Positions 53,477 to 63,013 are shown, numbered from the stretch's first letter. The stretch: 64,000 nt of DNA from Lunatimonas sp. (GCF_020832325.1 NZ_JAFIEU010000008.1:62001-126000); one strand, 5' to 3'. Numbers and translations: made by a program. The notes: generated by a model from the letters alone, not told the origin.

Positions 53477-54505
53477 ATGCTGTTAAAGTTGGATATTGGT
53501 GATTCTTTCACGAGAAACCTTCCTATAATCGATGTTCGGTCTCCTGGTGAGTTTGAAAAGGGCCATATTCCGGGTGCATACAATATCCCTTTGTTTTCCG
53601 ATCGGGAACGGGCACATGTGGGGACCGTTTACAAGAAGCAGTCCCAGGAGGCTGCCATTTCCTTAGGGTATACCTATGTGACCCCCAAGCTCGACGAGTT
53701 TATTTCCGGGGCCTTTGAGGTCGCACCACAGGGGAAAGTGATCGTTCATTGCTGGCGGGGAGGCATGCGTAGTCAGGCCTTTGGGGAACACCTGGCAGCA
53801 AATGGTTTCCATGAGGTCAACTTGGTCCATGGAGGCTACAAGGCGTATAGAAATTGGGTGCTCAATAGCTTTGAAGTGCCACGAAAGATTCATCTGCTAG
53901 GGGGGTATACAGGAAGCGGAAAAACATTCATTCTCAGAGAATTGCAAAAAAATGGAGAACAAGTCATTGATCTAGAAGGCCTAGCGCGGCATAAGGGTTC
54001 TGCCTTTGGGGGCATCGGTCAGGATGATCAGCCCAGTGTGGAGCAATTTGAAAATAACCTGTCTTTCGAGCTGAGTAAGCTGGACTTGGACCGGCCTATC
54101 TGGGTAGAAGATGAAAGTCACAACATTGGCAATGTGAAGATACCCCGGGCCTTTTTTAATCAGATGCGGACCGCAGGGCTTATCTTTATGCAGATACCTA
54201 TTGAAGAACGGGTACATCATTTGGTAGAAGGCTATGCAAGCAGCGGGGATGCTACGTTAAGAGAGGGGATCCTTCGGATTTCCAAGCGCCTCGGAGGCTT
54301 ACGTACCAAGGAGATGCTGGGATTTTTAGACCGGAAAGATTATTACCACGTTGCCCTTATGGCATTGGAATATTACGACAACTATTACCTAAAGGGCTTA
54401 CAAAAAAGAGAAGGAGGAAACACGTTGTACATCCACTTGGAGACCACGGCCCATCGCGAAAATGCCCTGAAAATTCTTAAATTAACTAATAATGGAAGAC
54501 ATTAA
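53477..54505 (+). CDS. mnmH: tRNA 2-selenouridine synthase
   Basis: The 342-residue MnmH (SelU/YbbB) protein replaces sulfur by selenium at the wobble 2-thiouridine of certain tRNAs using selenophosphate, through a geranylated intermediate. The rhodanese domain has [13 protein letters not shown] with the catalytic Cys92; the P-loop domain has GGYTGSGKT near residue 141, and a long helical C-terminus follows. Length agrees with the family (about 360 in E. coli). It overlaps selD by 14 nt, so the two are co-translated. No selA or selB is here, which suggests that selenium is used for tRNA rather than selenocysteine, at least in this window. Confidence 0.95.
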   Translation: MLLKLDIGDSFTRNLPIIDVRSPGEFEKGHIPGAYNIPLFSDRERAHVGTVYKKQSQEAAISLGYTYVTPKLDEFISGAFEVAPQGKVIVHCWRGGMRSQAFGEHLAANGFHEVNLVHGGYKAYRNWVLNSFEVPRKIHLLGGYTGSGKTFILRELQKNGEQVIDLEGLARHKGSAFGGIGQDDQPSVEQFENNLSFELSKLDLDRPIWVEDESHNIGNVKIPRAFFNQMRTAGLIFMQIPIEERVHHLVEGYASSGDATLREGILRISKRLGGLRTKEMLGFLDRKDYYHVALMALEYYDNYYLKGLQKREGGNTLYIHLETTAHRENALKILKLTNNGRH

Positions 54506-55523
54506 ATTAACTGCCTATAGCCACGGTGCCGGTTGTGGCTGCAAAATTTCTCCGGCCCTATTATCCGAGATGTTAAAGACGGACAATCCCTTGGTGCAGT
54601 ACCCCAACATCTTGGTGGGAAACAGCAGCAGAGACGATGCGGCGGTATATGATATGGGAGATGGTACCGGCATCATCTCAACTACCGATTTTTTTATGCC
54701 GATTGTAGATGACCCCTTTACCTTTGGTCAAATCGCCGCGACCAATGCCATTAGCGATGTCTTTGCGATGGGCGGACAGCCAATCATGGCCATTGCGATT
54801 TTTGGTTGGCCGATTGATAAGTTGACACCTGACATAGCCCAACGGGTACTTGCCGGCGGGCGGGATATCTGTTTGAAGGCAGGGAGTCCCCTTGTTGGTG
54901 GGCATAGTATCGACAGTCCCGAGCCAATTTTTGGGTTGGCGGTCACGGGAAAGATTGACCTGAAGCATTTGAAAAGAAATGATACCGCGACGGAGGGATG
55001 CATGCTCTATCTGACGAAGCCTTTGGGAGTGGGCATACTCGCTACCGCTGAGAAAAAAGGGGGCATCGATTCAGCGCATGTGGGCATTGCCGCTAAGTCC
55101 ATGACAACCCTAAATTCCATTGGAAGGGAATTGGGAGAGATCGACGGAGTCAGGGCTATGACAGATGTCACTGGTTTCGGGCTTCTGGGCCATCTGCTTG
55201 AAATGTGCGAGGGCAGCAACTTGTCTGCGGAACTTGAATTTGACAAGGTGCCGGTATTCAACGAAGTACATGGATATCTTGCCCAAGGATATGTACCGGG
55301 CGGAACCTACCGAAATTGGAACAGTTACGGTAATCACGTTCGCCTAAGAGAAGAAAGCAATAAAGAGATTCTCAGCGACCCACAGACGAGCGGTGGGTTA
55401 TTGGTTGCGGTAGAAAAATCTGCTCAAAGAACGGTAGAGGCTTTATTTCGAACGAACGGTATAGATGCCACCCCAATCGGGGAGATGAAGTCCCAAGGGG
55501 GGCACAGGATCGTAGTGGTATAG
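54492..55523 (+). CDS. selD: Selenide, water dikinase (selenophosphate synthetase)
   Basis: This 343-residue PurM-fold enzyme makes selenophosphate from selenide and ATP. The N-terminal [11 protein letters not shown] holds the catalytic Cys15 and Lys18, so it is the Cys form, not the Sec form. It has the ATP-binding motifs [31 protein letters not shown] and [11 protein letters not shown] and the C-terminal [10 protein letters not shown]. It is coupled to mnmH by a 14-nt overlap. No clear terminator follows the stop at 55523. Confidence 0.97.
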   Translation: MEDIKLTAYSHGAGCGCKISPALLSEMLKTDNPLVQYPNILVGNSSRDDAAVYDMGDGTGIISTTDFFMPIVDDPFTFGQIAATNAISDVFAMGGQPIMAIAIFGWPIDKLTPDIAQRVLAGGRDICLKAGSPLVGGHSIDSPEPIFGLAVTGKIDLKHLKRNDTATEGCMLYLTKPLGVGILATAEKKGGIDSAHVGIAAKSMTTLNSIGRELGEIDGVRAMTDVTGFGLLGHLLEMCEGSNLSAELEFDKVPVFNEVHGYLAQGYVPGGTYRNWNSYGNHVRLREESNKEILSDPQTSGGLLVAVEKSAQRTVEALFRTNGIDATPIGEMKSQGGHRIVVV

Positions 55524-55704
55524 GGGTATCAACAGGTTCCCTAAACTGGGGAATCCTTATTCAATTAATTCCAATCAACCAATAGGCTTGCAACCAGTCG
55601 GTTTCTTAAACTGAACTTCAAAGATCTACCCCGTTGCAAGGGTAAAGTTTTTGAGGTATATTGTACGAACTTATCTAACAACCCATCTATATCACCCATC
55701 ATCC

Positions 55705-57255
55705 ATGAAGAAGTTATGTTTATTTGGCCGGTGCATGCTGGTTCTTTGTATGCTACTGTACCTACCATCCTGTAAATTTTCAACCGAGCAGGCAGGGAAG
55801 AAGCCCAATATCCTCTTTATCGCCATGGATGACCTGAATGATTGGGCCGGTTTTTTGGAGGGCCATGCAGGTATGAAAATACATACGCCCAATCTAGACA
55901 GGCTTGCCGGCAGGTCCATGATTTTTACCAATGCCCATACCCCGGCCCCCGCCTGCGCACCCACTCGGGCAGCTATTCTGACCGGCGTGCATCACGCCCG
56001 ATCTGGGGTACAAAATGTGCATTGGGGAGATGGGCCGATGTGGAGGGAATTTGATGCCTTAAAGGATGTAGTCACGTTGGAGCAGTTTTTTAAGAATAAC
56101 GGTTATAAAACCCTTGGTGCAGGCAAGATTTACCACAGTCAGGCACCACCTTGGACACCTACCAGTCAGGTGGAACCAGCAAACTGGGATTTTTACTATC
56201 CTAGCGCCTATATTTCTCATCCTTATCAGATCCGTGCACCTGAGGATGTGATATATCCCGAAGACGTGGACAATGAAAACCGACCTGGAGGAAACGGATG
56301 GTGGACTTGGGGGGCTATCCCCGTGCCGGATGAGAAGATGGCCGACTTCCACGTGGTGGATTGGGCATCCTATCAACTCAGGCAAGAGCACAGCAATCCC
56401 TTTTTTCTGGCTGTCGGCACATGGAAACCTCATGATCCGTGGGAGGTCCCTCAAAAGTATTTCGATTTGTATCCTCTGGAGGAGGTCGTACTGCCGGAGC
56501 GCAAGGCTGACGACCTAGCAGATGCCTTCGATCACGGCCGTCGCTGGATCATGGATTGGGTGTTGGAAAATGACCAATGGGAAAAAATAATCCAATCCTA
56601 TGCCGCTTCCATTACCTTTTCGGATGCCATGATTGGACGTTTGCTGGACACCTTGGAGAATTCGGAATATGCGGACAACACAATCGTTGTGTTGTGGTCT
56701 GACCATGGCATGCACATGGGAGAAAAAGACAACATCGAAAAGTTCACTCTTTGGGAACGGTCTACGCGGGTACCCTTGCTCATTTCTTTGCCTGGCATGG
56801 CCCACGCCGGACAGCGGTGCGAACAACCGGTAAGCCTTATGGATATGTACCCGACCCTGGTGGAACTGGCTGGATTTGAGTTACCCTCCCACCTAGACGG
56901 TAGCAGCCTAGTGCCGCAGATTAAGGATCCAACTACCGAGACCTCTCCGGTGATCAGCAGTTATAGATTTGCCAGCCCAAGACAGCCGGATGTCAGTGGG
57001 CATGCCGTGCGAAGTATGCGATACCGTTACATTTATTATCCGGAAATCAATTTGGAAGAGCTGTACGATCATGCGGAGGATCCCAATGAATGGCACAATA
57101 TAGCCTATAAAAAGGATCAAAGACAGGTTATTGAAGCGCATCGTAAGATATTGTTAGAAATGGTGCCCAACCTTTCTTGGAAAGAAGGCGACCCTGAGGG
57201 TTATAGCGTGGATGCCAATGGGTTTGTGAAAAAGAATGATTTTAAGACGCTTTAA
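55705..57255 (+). CDS. Sulfatase lipoprotein (type I, CxPTR motif)
   Basis: From ATG 55705 the protein has 516 residues and a lipoprotein signal (LPSC, Cys23). KPNILFIAMDDLNDW supplies the metal-binding Asp pair, and ACAPTRAAILTGVH is the type I signature with the Cys84 that becomes formylglycine; the fourth position is Thr where most have Ser. VLWSDHGMHMGEKD supplies further ligands. The overall pattern resembles iduronate-2-sulfatase-like family S1 members. The residues between 55651 and 55705 are not signal-like, so I use 55705. It is a single gene; no anaerobic or FGE maturase is in the window. The desulfated substrate could be an algal or animal polysaccharide. Confidence 0.92.
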   Translation: MKKLCLFGRCMLVLCMLLYLPSCKFSTEQAGKKPNILFIAMDDLNDWAGFLEGHAGMKIHTPNLDRLAGRSMIFTNAHTPAPACAPTRAAILTGVHHARSGVQNVHWGDGPMWREFDALKDVVTLEQFFKNNGYKTLGAGKIYHSQAPPWTPTSQVEPANWDFYYPSAYISHPYQIRAPEDVIYPEDVDNENRPGGNGWWTWGAIPVPDEKMADFHVVDWASYQLRQEHSNPFFLAVGTWKPHDPWEVPQKYFDLYPLEEVVLPERKADDLADAFDHGRRWIMDWVLENDQWEKIIQSYAASITFSDAMIGRLLDTLENSEYADNTIVVLWSDHGMHMGEKDNIEKFTLWERSTRVPLLISLPGMAHAGQRCEQPVSLMDMYPTLVELAGFELPSHLDGSSLVPQIKDPTTETSPVISSYRFASPRQPDVSGHAVRSMRYRYIYYPEINLEELYDHAEDPNEWHNIAYKKDQRQVIEAHRKILLEMVPNLSWKEGDPEGYSVDANGFVKKNDFKTL

Positions 57256-57332
57256 CGGTTCTTTGATGGCGGAGATTATTTTGGAGCGGTGGGGACTACC
57301 TAGCTTTTTCTGACGCCATTTGTTTTACTTCT

Positions 57333-57791
57333 TCACTCATACCCGATGATGCGGGCGTTTTTGAGGATAAAATTTAGCTCGTTCACATCCGAATCGTTTA
57401 GGACCAATATTCCCGTGACCTTGATAACCTGATCCATCTTCAATCTTCTTCCAGGCTTTTCTTTCAAATAGACTACCGCTACACTTTCCGGTCCGGACTG
57501 ACCACAGAAAAAACATTCCGCCATCGGAAATTTGGACAAGATCAGCATTTCCGCCGATGACACTTCCAACGGTATGTGAAAACCGACGAGCTCCACCTCT
57601 TTTCCCTCCAGATCTTTTAGCCCCTGTTGGAATATGGGATACAGGTAATAAAGCGCATGCTCCCGGTTTAACTTTTCTACAAATCGCGTTTGACCAAAGA
57701 CCGCCCACAGGTTGGTAGGCTTTGAGATTTGCGCCGAAAGGGAAAGTGCCCATAGACACACAAATACCAAAAGGGTTGCCTTTTTATACAT
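57333..57791 (-). CDS. Secreted DUF3299-like protein behind a dyad operator
   Basis: From ATG 57791 the protein has 152 residues with a signal peptide (LLVFVCLWALSLSAQ). The mature part has GKEVELVGFHIPLE, a single Cys pair in MAECFFCGQSGPESVAVVYL and VTGILVLNDSDVNELNFILKNARI. The GFxxPL plus cysteine arrangement resembles the DUF3299 family, which in some proteobacteria lies in zinc-responsive operons; the link is from memory and moderate. A longer frame begins at 57869, but the putative promoter and dyad lie inside it, so 57791 (or 57815) is the real start. The Cys pair could bind a metal. It is convergent to the sulfatase gene and is transcribed alone. Confidence 0.75.
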   Translation of the reverse strand: MYKKATLLVFVCLWALSLSAQISKPTNLWAVFGQTRFVEKLNREHALYYLYPIFQQGLKDLEGKEVELVGFHIPLEVSSAEMLILSKFPMAECFFCGQSGPESVAVVYLKEKPGRRLKMDQVIKVTGILVLNDSDVNELNFILKNARIIGYE

Positions 57792-57827
57792 ACGCAATAG
57801 ATCAATACGTTTCATAGATAAGCTCCA

Positions 57828-57858
57828 CAAAGATACGCAGTAAAACACATACATGCAA
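57828..57858 (-). promoter_or_regulatory. Putative promoter of the DUF3299-like gene
   Basis: On the minus strand TTG (57858-57856), a 20-nt spacer and TATCTTTG (57835-57828) fit the Bacteroidota consensus TTG-N17-23-TAnnTTTG. The TTG is inside the inverted repeat, so a protein bound there would block the promoter. Confidence 0.6.
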
Positions 57859-57880
57859 CAAAGTTGCATGTATGTGTTTT
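57842..57880. promoter_or_regulatory. Perfect 18-bp dyad, candidate metal-responsive operator
   Basis: AAAACACATACATGCAAC (57842-57859) and its exact complement (57863-57880) are separated by AAA. The TGCAAC half-sites and spacing are like operators of the Fur superfamily (Zur-like), as I recall them. It overlaps the -33 element. A terminator is less likely because the stem is AT-rich and lies upstream of the minus-strand gene. Confidence 0.6.
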
Positions 57881-57885
57881 CATTT

Positions 57886-57911
57886 AGCCTGTTTACGCAA
57901 CAGGCTTTTTA
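57886..57911 (+). terminator. Short intrinsic terminator next to the dyad
   Basis: AGCCTGTT pairs with AACAGGCT around TACGC, followed by TTTTT on the plus strand. It would stop plus-strand transcripts (such as sulfatase read-through) before the MutS-like gene. The 277-nt gap after it holds no gene I can support. Confidence 0.6.
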
Positions 57912-58188
57912 GTGCATCTGGATAATTTTGAATACTTTGGTATTCTCAAATCTGAACAAACGGAAATCAGTAAGTGCGTGCCGTCCTTTTCAAACAGAGA
58001 GCTGATTATTTCGGGAATACTTTGTCTACTGACAGACGGGCATCCCAACCTTTGGTAGGGCGTATGTTCTGACCATTCAAAATCAATTATAGACACATGA
58101 AATCGAGCATGAAGTAGCCGTCACACACTGGAATGATTATTTCCCATGCGAGATTCCATCTGACCTTTGAAAAACAAAAAATAAACAG

Positions 58189-59952
58189 ATGAAAATAAAC
58201 TTTAGCCTTTCTGAAAAAGAAAGCCTCCTCCATGCTTGTAAAAAAAGACTTTCCCTGCTAAGCGCCTTGCGGGTGATTGTGTTTTTGGGTCTATTGGCTA
58301 CCCTAGTGGTGGGGATATCGGATCAATCCATGGTCCTTGTCCTATTTTTTCCGTTGGCTGCCCTATTTATCTATTTGATTAAACAACACAACGGCGAAAA
58401 GGATAAGGAACAATTTTTATTGGCGCTGATCCAAATGGACGCGGAAGCAACCCTTCGGGCAAACCGGGAATTGCATACCTTTGACCCAGGGAATGAATAC
58501 TTGGAGAAGGACCATCCATTTGCGGCGGATTTGGACATCTTTGGAGCTCATTCACTGTTTCAGTTGATTGACCACACGGTATCTAAGGGAGGCAAAAATC
58601 TGCTCGCAAAATGGCTAAAGGCTGAAACGAATCTGCAAACAGCCTCCTACCGCCACGGCGCGGTGGCCGAACTGAGCAACTTTCCGGATTTTCTACGCAC
58701 ATTTGAAGGCATTGGACGGGCATTCCTATCGAAAGAAAAATCTAAAGCAGCCCTTTTTGGCTGGCTCAAGAATCCCAACTACTGGAGAAAGCTGTTTTGG
58801 GTTCCTGCGATTATGGGGCCATTGTTGGGAACGACCCTTCTATTTGGCATTCTATTCGGTTATCTGCACTACTCCTACCTTAGCCTATTTATATTGGTGG
58901 GGATATTGGCGCTAGGATTGGTTTTTAAACCCTTGATGCAATCCATGAAAGTCATGCCAAACGAAAGCGACTTGAAAACCTACAAGTCTTGGGCCTATTT
59001 GCTAGAGGACAGTTCCTTTTCCCACCCGTACCTGAAATCGCTCCGGGCACCGATTGCGGACACCCACTTTCAAGCGTCTAGCGCACTGGAATCCTTGGAG
59101 CAGCAGAGCTTTTTGGTTCAGAACCGAGCCAATTTGATGTACTTGGTTTTCAACCTGTTGTTCTGGGTCGATTTTTGGGTGCTCTATCGCCTGGAAAAGT
59201 GGAAAAATACCTACGGCCATCATGTTCAGCAGTGGGAGGAGGTCTTTCGTGAATGGGAGGCTTTGGTTTCCCTAAGTGCATTCACCGTAGCTGAGGGAAC
59301 AGTCGCCAAGATCCAGTGGACCGAATCCGAAGTGCTGGAAGTGGAAAATATCCGCCACCCGCTGATCCGGCCACAAGACTGTGTGGGCAATGATTTTTCC
59401 CTTACCGGCGAGCAAAGGATCATTCTGCTGACAGGCTCCAACATGTCAGGCAAGACAACCTTCATGCGTACCCTAGGTATCAATATGGTGATGGCCAATG
59501 CAGGGCTGAATCCCTTGGCAGAGGTATTCATCTGCGGACCCTTTCAGCTCTATACAAGCATGCGGAATTCCGACAATCTGGGCGAAAGTGTCAGCTCTTT
59601 TTATGCAGAGCTCCGCCGTATCAAGGGGCTGCTCCAACTGACCACCAAAGAGCAGCCGGTATTTTTTCTGTTGGACGAGATCCTAAAAGGTACCAATACC
59701 GACGACCGCGTCACCGGAAGCCGTGCACTGATCGTACAGCTATTGAACACATCTTCAAAGGGTTTGATATCCACACACGATATGGAGCTAACCCAGTTAG
59801 AAGGGGAGCTGAGAGGGATCCAAAACAGGAGCTTTCACCACACGATCGAACAGGAGGAAATCCGATTTGATTATAAAATAAAGCCCGGAAGCTGCCCAAG
59901 TTTCAATGCCCATAAATTGATGGAGCTCATGGGCATAACCTTTGAGCAGTAA
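58189..59952 (+). CDS. Membrane-anchored MutS-family ATPase
   Basis: The 587-residue protein has two N-terminal helices (about 28-65) and a second hydrophobic pair near residues 205-245, then a helical lever region and a MutS domain V-type ATPase: LLTGSNMSGKTTFMRT (Walker A, Lys422), STRMRNSDN-like YTSMRNSDNLGESVSSFYAEL, FFLLDEILKGTNTDDR (Walker B and ABC-like signature) and LISTHDMEL. The mismatch-recognition domain I of MutS is missing, and membrane segments are atypical for repair proteins. Similar proteins occur widely in Bacteroidota without a known role. It is followed by purK with a putative promoter between, so it is probably transcribed alone. Confidence 0.9.
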   Translation: MKINFSLSEKESLLHACKKRLSLLSALRVIVFLGLLATLVVGISDQSMVLVLFFPLAALFIYLIKQHNGEKDKEQFLLALIQMDAEATLRANRELHTFDPGNEYLEKDHPFAADLDIFGAHSLFQLIDHTVSKGGKNLLAKWLKAETNLQTASYRHGAVAELSNFPDFLRTFEGIGRAFLSKEKSKAALFGWLKNPNYWRKLFWVPAIMGPLLGTTLLFGILFGYLHYSYLSLFILVGILALGLVFKPLMQSMKVMPNESDLKTYKSWAYLLEDSSFSHPYLKSLRAPIADTHFQASSALESLEQQSFLVQNRANLMYLVFNLLFWVDFWVLYRLEKWKNTYGHHVQQWEEVFREWEALVSLSAFTVAEGTVAKIQWTESEVLEVENIRHPLIRPQDCVGNDFSLTGEQRIILLTGSNMSGKTTFMRTLGINMVMANAGLNPLAEVFICGPFQLYTSMRNSDNLGESVSSFYAELRRIKGLLQLTTKEQPVFFLLDEILKGTNTDDRVTGSRALIVQLLNTSSKGLISTHDMELTQLEGELRGIQNRSFHHTIEQEEIRFDYKIKPGSCPSFNAHKLMELMGITFEQ

Positions 59953-60014
59953 GAGATTGGGCCAAAACCGCAGAGACCGAATCGATTTACGGTGGTGCTT
60001 TCCATTTATATGCT

Positions 60015-60022
60015 TATTTTTG
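60015..60022 (+). promoter_or_regulatory. Putative -7 element for purKE
   Basis: TATTTTTG fits TAnnTTTG. It lies 10 nt before one ATG (60033) and 25 nt before the next (60048); the latter is the more plausible start if this element is used. Confidence 0.45.
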
Positions 60023-60047
60023 CGGCATTTGGATGAATGATCAACGC

Positions 60048-61190
60048 ATGGCACAGGAAAATTACCAGCAAAAGACTTTGGGCATATTGGGGGGCGGACA
60101 ACTCGGACGGATGGTCATCCAGTCGGCCATTAATTACAACCTCAGCATCCACATCTTGGATCCTGATGAAAATGCCCCATGTAGGCATATTTGTCAGCAG
60201 TTTACCCAGGGCAATCTGAAAGATTTTGATACGGTGTATGAATTTGGAAAAAACTGCGATGTGATCACCATCGAGATCGAACATGTGAATACCCAGGCAC
60301 TCAAACGCCTAGAGGCGGAGGGAAAAAAGGTATTTCCACAGCCCCACATCATAGAGCTCATCCAGGACAAACGCAGTCAAAAGCAGTTTTACCGCGATCA
60401 TCGACTTCCCACATCCGAGTTTGTTTTGGTAACGGGCAAGGAAGATATCACCAATCACTTGGACTTTTTGCCTGCCGTAAACAAACTTGGCAAGGAGGGT
60501 TATGACGGCAGGGGGGTACAATTGTTACGGTCCGAGCAAGACCTGGACAAAGCTTTTGAAGCGCCGGGGCTTCTTGAAAAATTTATAGACTTTGATAAGG
60601 AACTCGCTGTGATAGTGGCAAGGAATGAAGCGGGCGAGATGAGTACTTTCCCGCCGGTAGAATGCGCGTTCCACCCCGAACTGAATTTGGTGGAGTTTCT
60701 CTTTTCACCTGCTGATATTTCCCCTGAGATTGCCACCAAAGCAGATCGGCTAGCCGTAGAAATCATCCAGAAGTTGGGCATGGTGGGTATTCTTGCAGTG
60801 GAGATGTTTGTTACCAAAACAGGAGAAGTACTGATCAATGAAATCGCGCCACGCCCTCACAATAGTGGGCACCATACCATTGAGGCCAATTTTACCTCCC
60901 AGTTTGAGCAGCACCTTCGTTCTGTGCTTAACATGCCGCTAGGGCATACAGCGGCTCGTTGTCCGGCTGCCATGGTAAACCTGCTCGGAGAAGCAGGGTA
61001 CACGGGAGAGGCTTTTGTAGAGGGCATGGACACTGCATTGGGAGAGAAAGGGGTATACATCCACCTCTACGGCAAAAAGGTAACCAAACCCTTCCGAAAA
61101 ATGGGCCATATCACCCTGTTAGAGGAGGATATCACTAGGTTAAAGGAGAAAGCACTTCGATTAAAAGAAACCATCAAAATCAAAGCCTGA
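60048..61190 (+). CDS. purK: 5-(carboxyamino)imidazole ribonucleotide synthase
   Basis: The 380-residue ATP-grasp enzyme converts AIR, bicarbonate and ATP to N5-CAIR in purine synthesis. [13 protein letters not shown] at the start, [41 protein letters not shown], and the metal-ligand segment [19 protein letters not shown] are all standard. I prefer 60048 over 60033 because the putative -7 box ends at 60022. It is directly followed by purE, with one base between the TGA and the ATG. Confidence 0.97.
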   Translation: MAQENYQQKTLGILGGGQLGRMVIQSAINYNLSIHILDPDENAPCRHICQQFTQGNLKDFDTVYEFGKNCDVITIEIEHVNTQALKRLEAEGKKVFPQPHIIELIQDKRSQKQFYRDHRLPTSEFVLVTGKEDITNHLDFLPAVNKLGKEGYDGRGVQLLRSEQDLDKAFEAPGLLEKFIDFDKELAVIVARNEAGEMSTFPPVECAFHPELNLVEFLFSPADISPEIATKADRLAVEIIQKLGMVGILAVEMFVTKTGEVLINEIAPRPHNSGHHTIEANFTSQFEQHLRSVLNMPLGHTAARCPAAMVNLLGEAGYTGEAFVEGMDTALGEKGVYIHLYGKKVTKPFRKMGHITLLEEDITRLKEKALRLKETIKIKA

Positions 61191-61191
61191 T

Positions 61192-61698
61192 ATGAGCGTA
61201 GACGTTGGAATCATCATGGGAAGTAAATCAGACCTCCCGGTAATGGCAGAAGCTGCCAAAGTATTGGAGGAACTCGGTGTAAGCTACGAGCTGACCGTCG
61301 TTTCGGCCCACCGCACTCCCATCCGGATGATTGAATATGCAGAAAGCGCAAAGGAACGAGGGCTGAAAACCATCGTGGCCGGGGCAGGAGGTGCGGCCCA
61401 CCTTCCGGGTATGGTAGCATCTCTGACTACGCTACCTGTGATCGGCGTGCCAGTAAAATCCTCTAACTCCATCGACGGATGGGACAGCATCCTTTCCATA
61501 CTACAGATGCCTGCTGGTATTCCGGTGGCCACTGTTGCCCTAAATGGTGGGCGAAATGCCGGTATTTTGGCAGCTTCCATCGTGGGGGCCTTTGACCCCA
61601 TCGTCTCAAAAAACCTGGAGATTTTCAAAAATAACCTGAAAGCCAAAGTGGAGGAGAGTGCCCGGGAACTGGAAGAGAAGGGCTGGAAATCGGTCTAA
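61192..61698 (+). CDS. purE: N5-carboxyaminoimidazole ribonucleotide mutase
   Basis: The 168-residue class I PurE rearranges N5-CAIR to CAIR, the step after PurK. It has [24 protein letters not shown] (active-site His), [15 protein letters not shown] and [11 protein letters not shown], as in the octameric bacterial enzyme. Its ATG lies one base after the purK stop, so expression is coupled. A 9-bp hairpin at 61813-61844 follows after 115 nt. Confidence 0.98.
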   Translation: MSVDVGIIMGSKSDLPVMAEAAKVLEELGVSYELTVVSAHRTPIRMIEYAESAKERGLKTIVAGAGGAAHLPGMVASLTTLPVIGVPVKSSNSIDGWDSILSILQMPAGIPVATVALNGGRNAGILAASIVGAFDPIVSKNLEIFKNNLKAKVEESARELEEKGWKSV

Positions 61699-61812
61699 AC
61701 CGACGATCCGAGAAATCCGCAGCTACTACCGATACCTACTTTAACCGCTACCTACAAACAGCGGAAAGGGACTAGAAAAGAAATAAACCTAAGCCTAGAA
61801 ATGGATTAAATG

Positions 61813-61844
61813 TCCCCCATTCTCCCGTCGGGTTAAATGGGGGA
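61813..61844. repeat. Hairpin between purE and the DUF3127 gene
   Basis: TCCCCCAT pairs with ATGGGGGA around a 16-nt loop. No T-run follows on either strand, so it may be an imperfect terminator for the two convergent genes or a structural element. Confidence 0.5.
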
Positions 61845-61868
61845 TTAGCCGATTGGCATCATCGTGTG

Positions 61869-62222
61869 CTAAAAGGGCAAGATGTCGTCTCCACTTTCAT
61901 CGTGGAAGCTACTTACATCAGGTTGTTGGGAGGAGGAAGGTTCTTTGGCAGCAGGGGCCCCATTTTTGGCTGCTTTCCATACTTTTATATCGGTGTACCA
62001 TTTGCCATTATACTCCCGGCTCTCGATTTCGATGCCGAGATTGACCTCATCTCCGACCTGCAGACCAAACTGGTCTATCTTGTCTCCCCAAACCGTCACA
62101 CAGACCTTTTTTGGATAATTTCCGCCGGTTTCGATGACGTAATCCCGTTTTTTCCAAACGCCATTGCGCCCGTTTCCTGATTGCTCATCCAAAGCCTGTA
62201 TAACTTTTCCGTTTAGTTCCAT
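61869..62222 (-). CDS. DUF3127 protein with SSB-like C-terminal tip
   Basis: The 117-residue protein has an OB-fold-like body (MELNGKVIQALDEQSG, WKKRDYVIETGGNYPKKVCVTVWGD, FGLQVGDEVNLGIEIESREYNGKWYTDIKVWK) of the DUF3127 type, then a flexible linker rich in Ala, Ser and Gln, and a tail DESGDDILPF. The tail closely copies the acidic tip of single-stranded DNA-binding proteins (DDDIPF), which binds replication and repair enzymes. A role in nucleic-acid metabolism is therefore likely, but ssDNA binding is not shown. It is a single gene, convergent to purKE and divergent from the VTT-type gene. Confidence 0.9.
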   Translation of the reverse strand: MELNGKVIQALDEQSGNGRNGVWKKRDYVIETGGNYPKKVCVTVWGDKIDQFGLQVGDEVNLGIEIESREYNGKWYTDIKVWKAAKNGAPAAKEPSSSQQPDVSSFHDESGDDILPF

Positions 62223-62425
62223 GGTCGTCGTTTGTTTTATGAAAGAACGAAGGTAACCAAATCAAAGCAAAAATTAAATTTGAACAGTGGGGCTTTGCGA
62301 TATTTCGGGTAGAAAAGGCGCCAGTTTCGGAGACTCATGCCAGCGGATATCCTCGCTACCCAGGCACCAATCGTCTCTTAGCGTTTCTACTTTGTGTATA
62401 AAGACATAATTTATAGATTTACCAG

Positions 62426-63004
62426 ATGGAAATATCGAAACAGGAAAAACGAGCATTTTTGATCCGACAGATTCTCAAAGGCTTTCTATTTTTGGCCATC
62501 TTGATTTTCACCTTTCTGGCGTTCGAGAAATTATTTCCTGCCAGTGAACGGGAGGCTTGGTTTGGCAGTATCTATGACAACATTCCGCTCGTGGTGTCGA
62601 TCTTCATCGCCTCTGAGGTGCTATTCGGCATCATTCCACCGGAAATCTTTATGCTTTGGGCACTTCGCACCGGTCATCTTGGGCAGTATTTCGTTGGAAT
62701 CGGTATCCTTGCCCTTATTTCCTACCTTGCTGGGGCATTCAATTTCAACTTGGGTAAATGGATCCGAAACACCCGCTTTTTTATCAAAATCCGAAGGCTT
62801 TGGTTAAAGAAATCATTGGCCTTGTTCGAGAAGTTCGGCGGCTACCTAATCATCGTAGCTTCTTTGACACCTCTGCCCTTCTCAGCCATCGCTTTACTCA
62901 GCGGGGCGGGTAATGTCAGCCCCCGAACCTACTATCTAAACAGCATTTGGCGAATATTCCGGTACTTTGCGTACGCCTTTATCCTCTACGAAACGAGCCT
63001 GTAA
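62426..63004 (+). CDS. VTT/DedA-type membrane protein
   Basis: The 192-residue protein has about five hydrophobic segments. The patterns FGIIPPEIFMLWALRTG, GAFNFNLGKW and the C-terminal half FEKFGGYLIIVASLTPLPFSAIALLSGAGNVSPRTYY match the VTT (DedA-like, TMEM41/SNARE-associated) pattern, with its re-entrant loop and proline-rich turn. DedA-family proteins are linked to lipid flipping and proton-motive-force maintenance. Its substrate is unknown. It ends 9 nt from the convergent VCBS-repeat gene. Confidence 0.75.
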   Translation: MEISKQEKRAFLIRQILKGFLFLAILIFTFLAFEKLFPASEREAWFGSIYDNIPLVVSIFIASEVLFGIIPPEIFMLWALRTGHLGQYFVGIGILALISYLAGAFNFNLGKWIRNTRFFIKIRRLWLKKSLALFEKFGGYLIIVASLTPLPFSAIALLSGAGNVSPRTYYLNSIWRIFRYFAYAFILYETSL

Positions 63005-63013
63005 CCCAAAAGC

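Noticed and set aside
57792-57869. Longer start of the DUF3299-like protein.
   Set aside because: It would cover the -33/-7 promoter and the dyad; the signal peptide begins at 57791.
57893-58096. A 67-residue minus-strand frame that reads somewhat like protein.
   Set aside because: No SD, no promoter, no recognisable family, and it sits in a control region whose terminator it overlaps.
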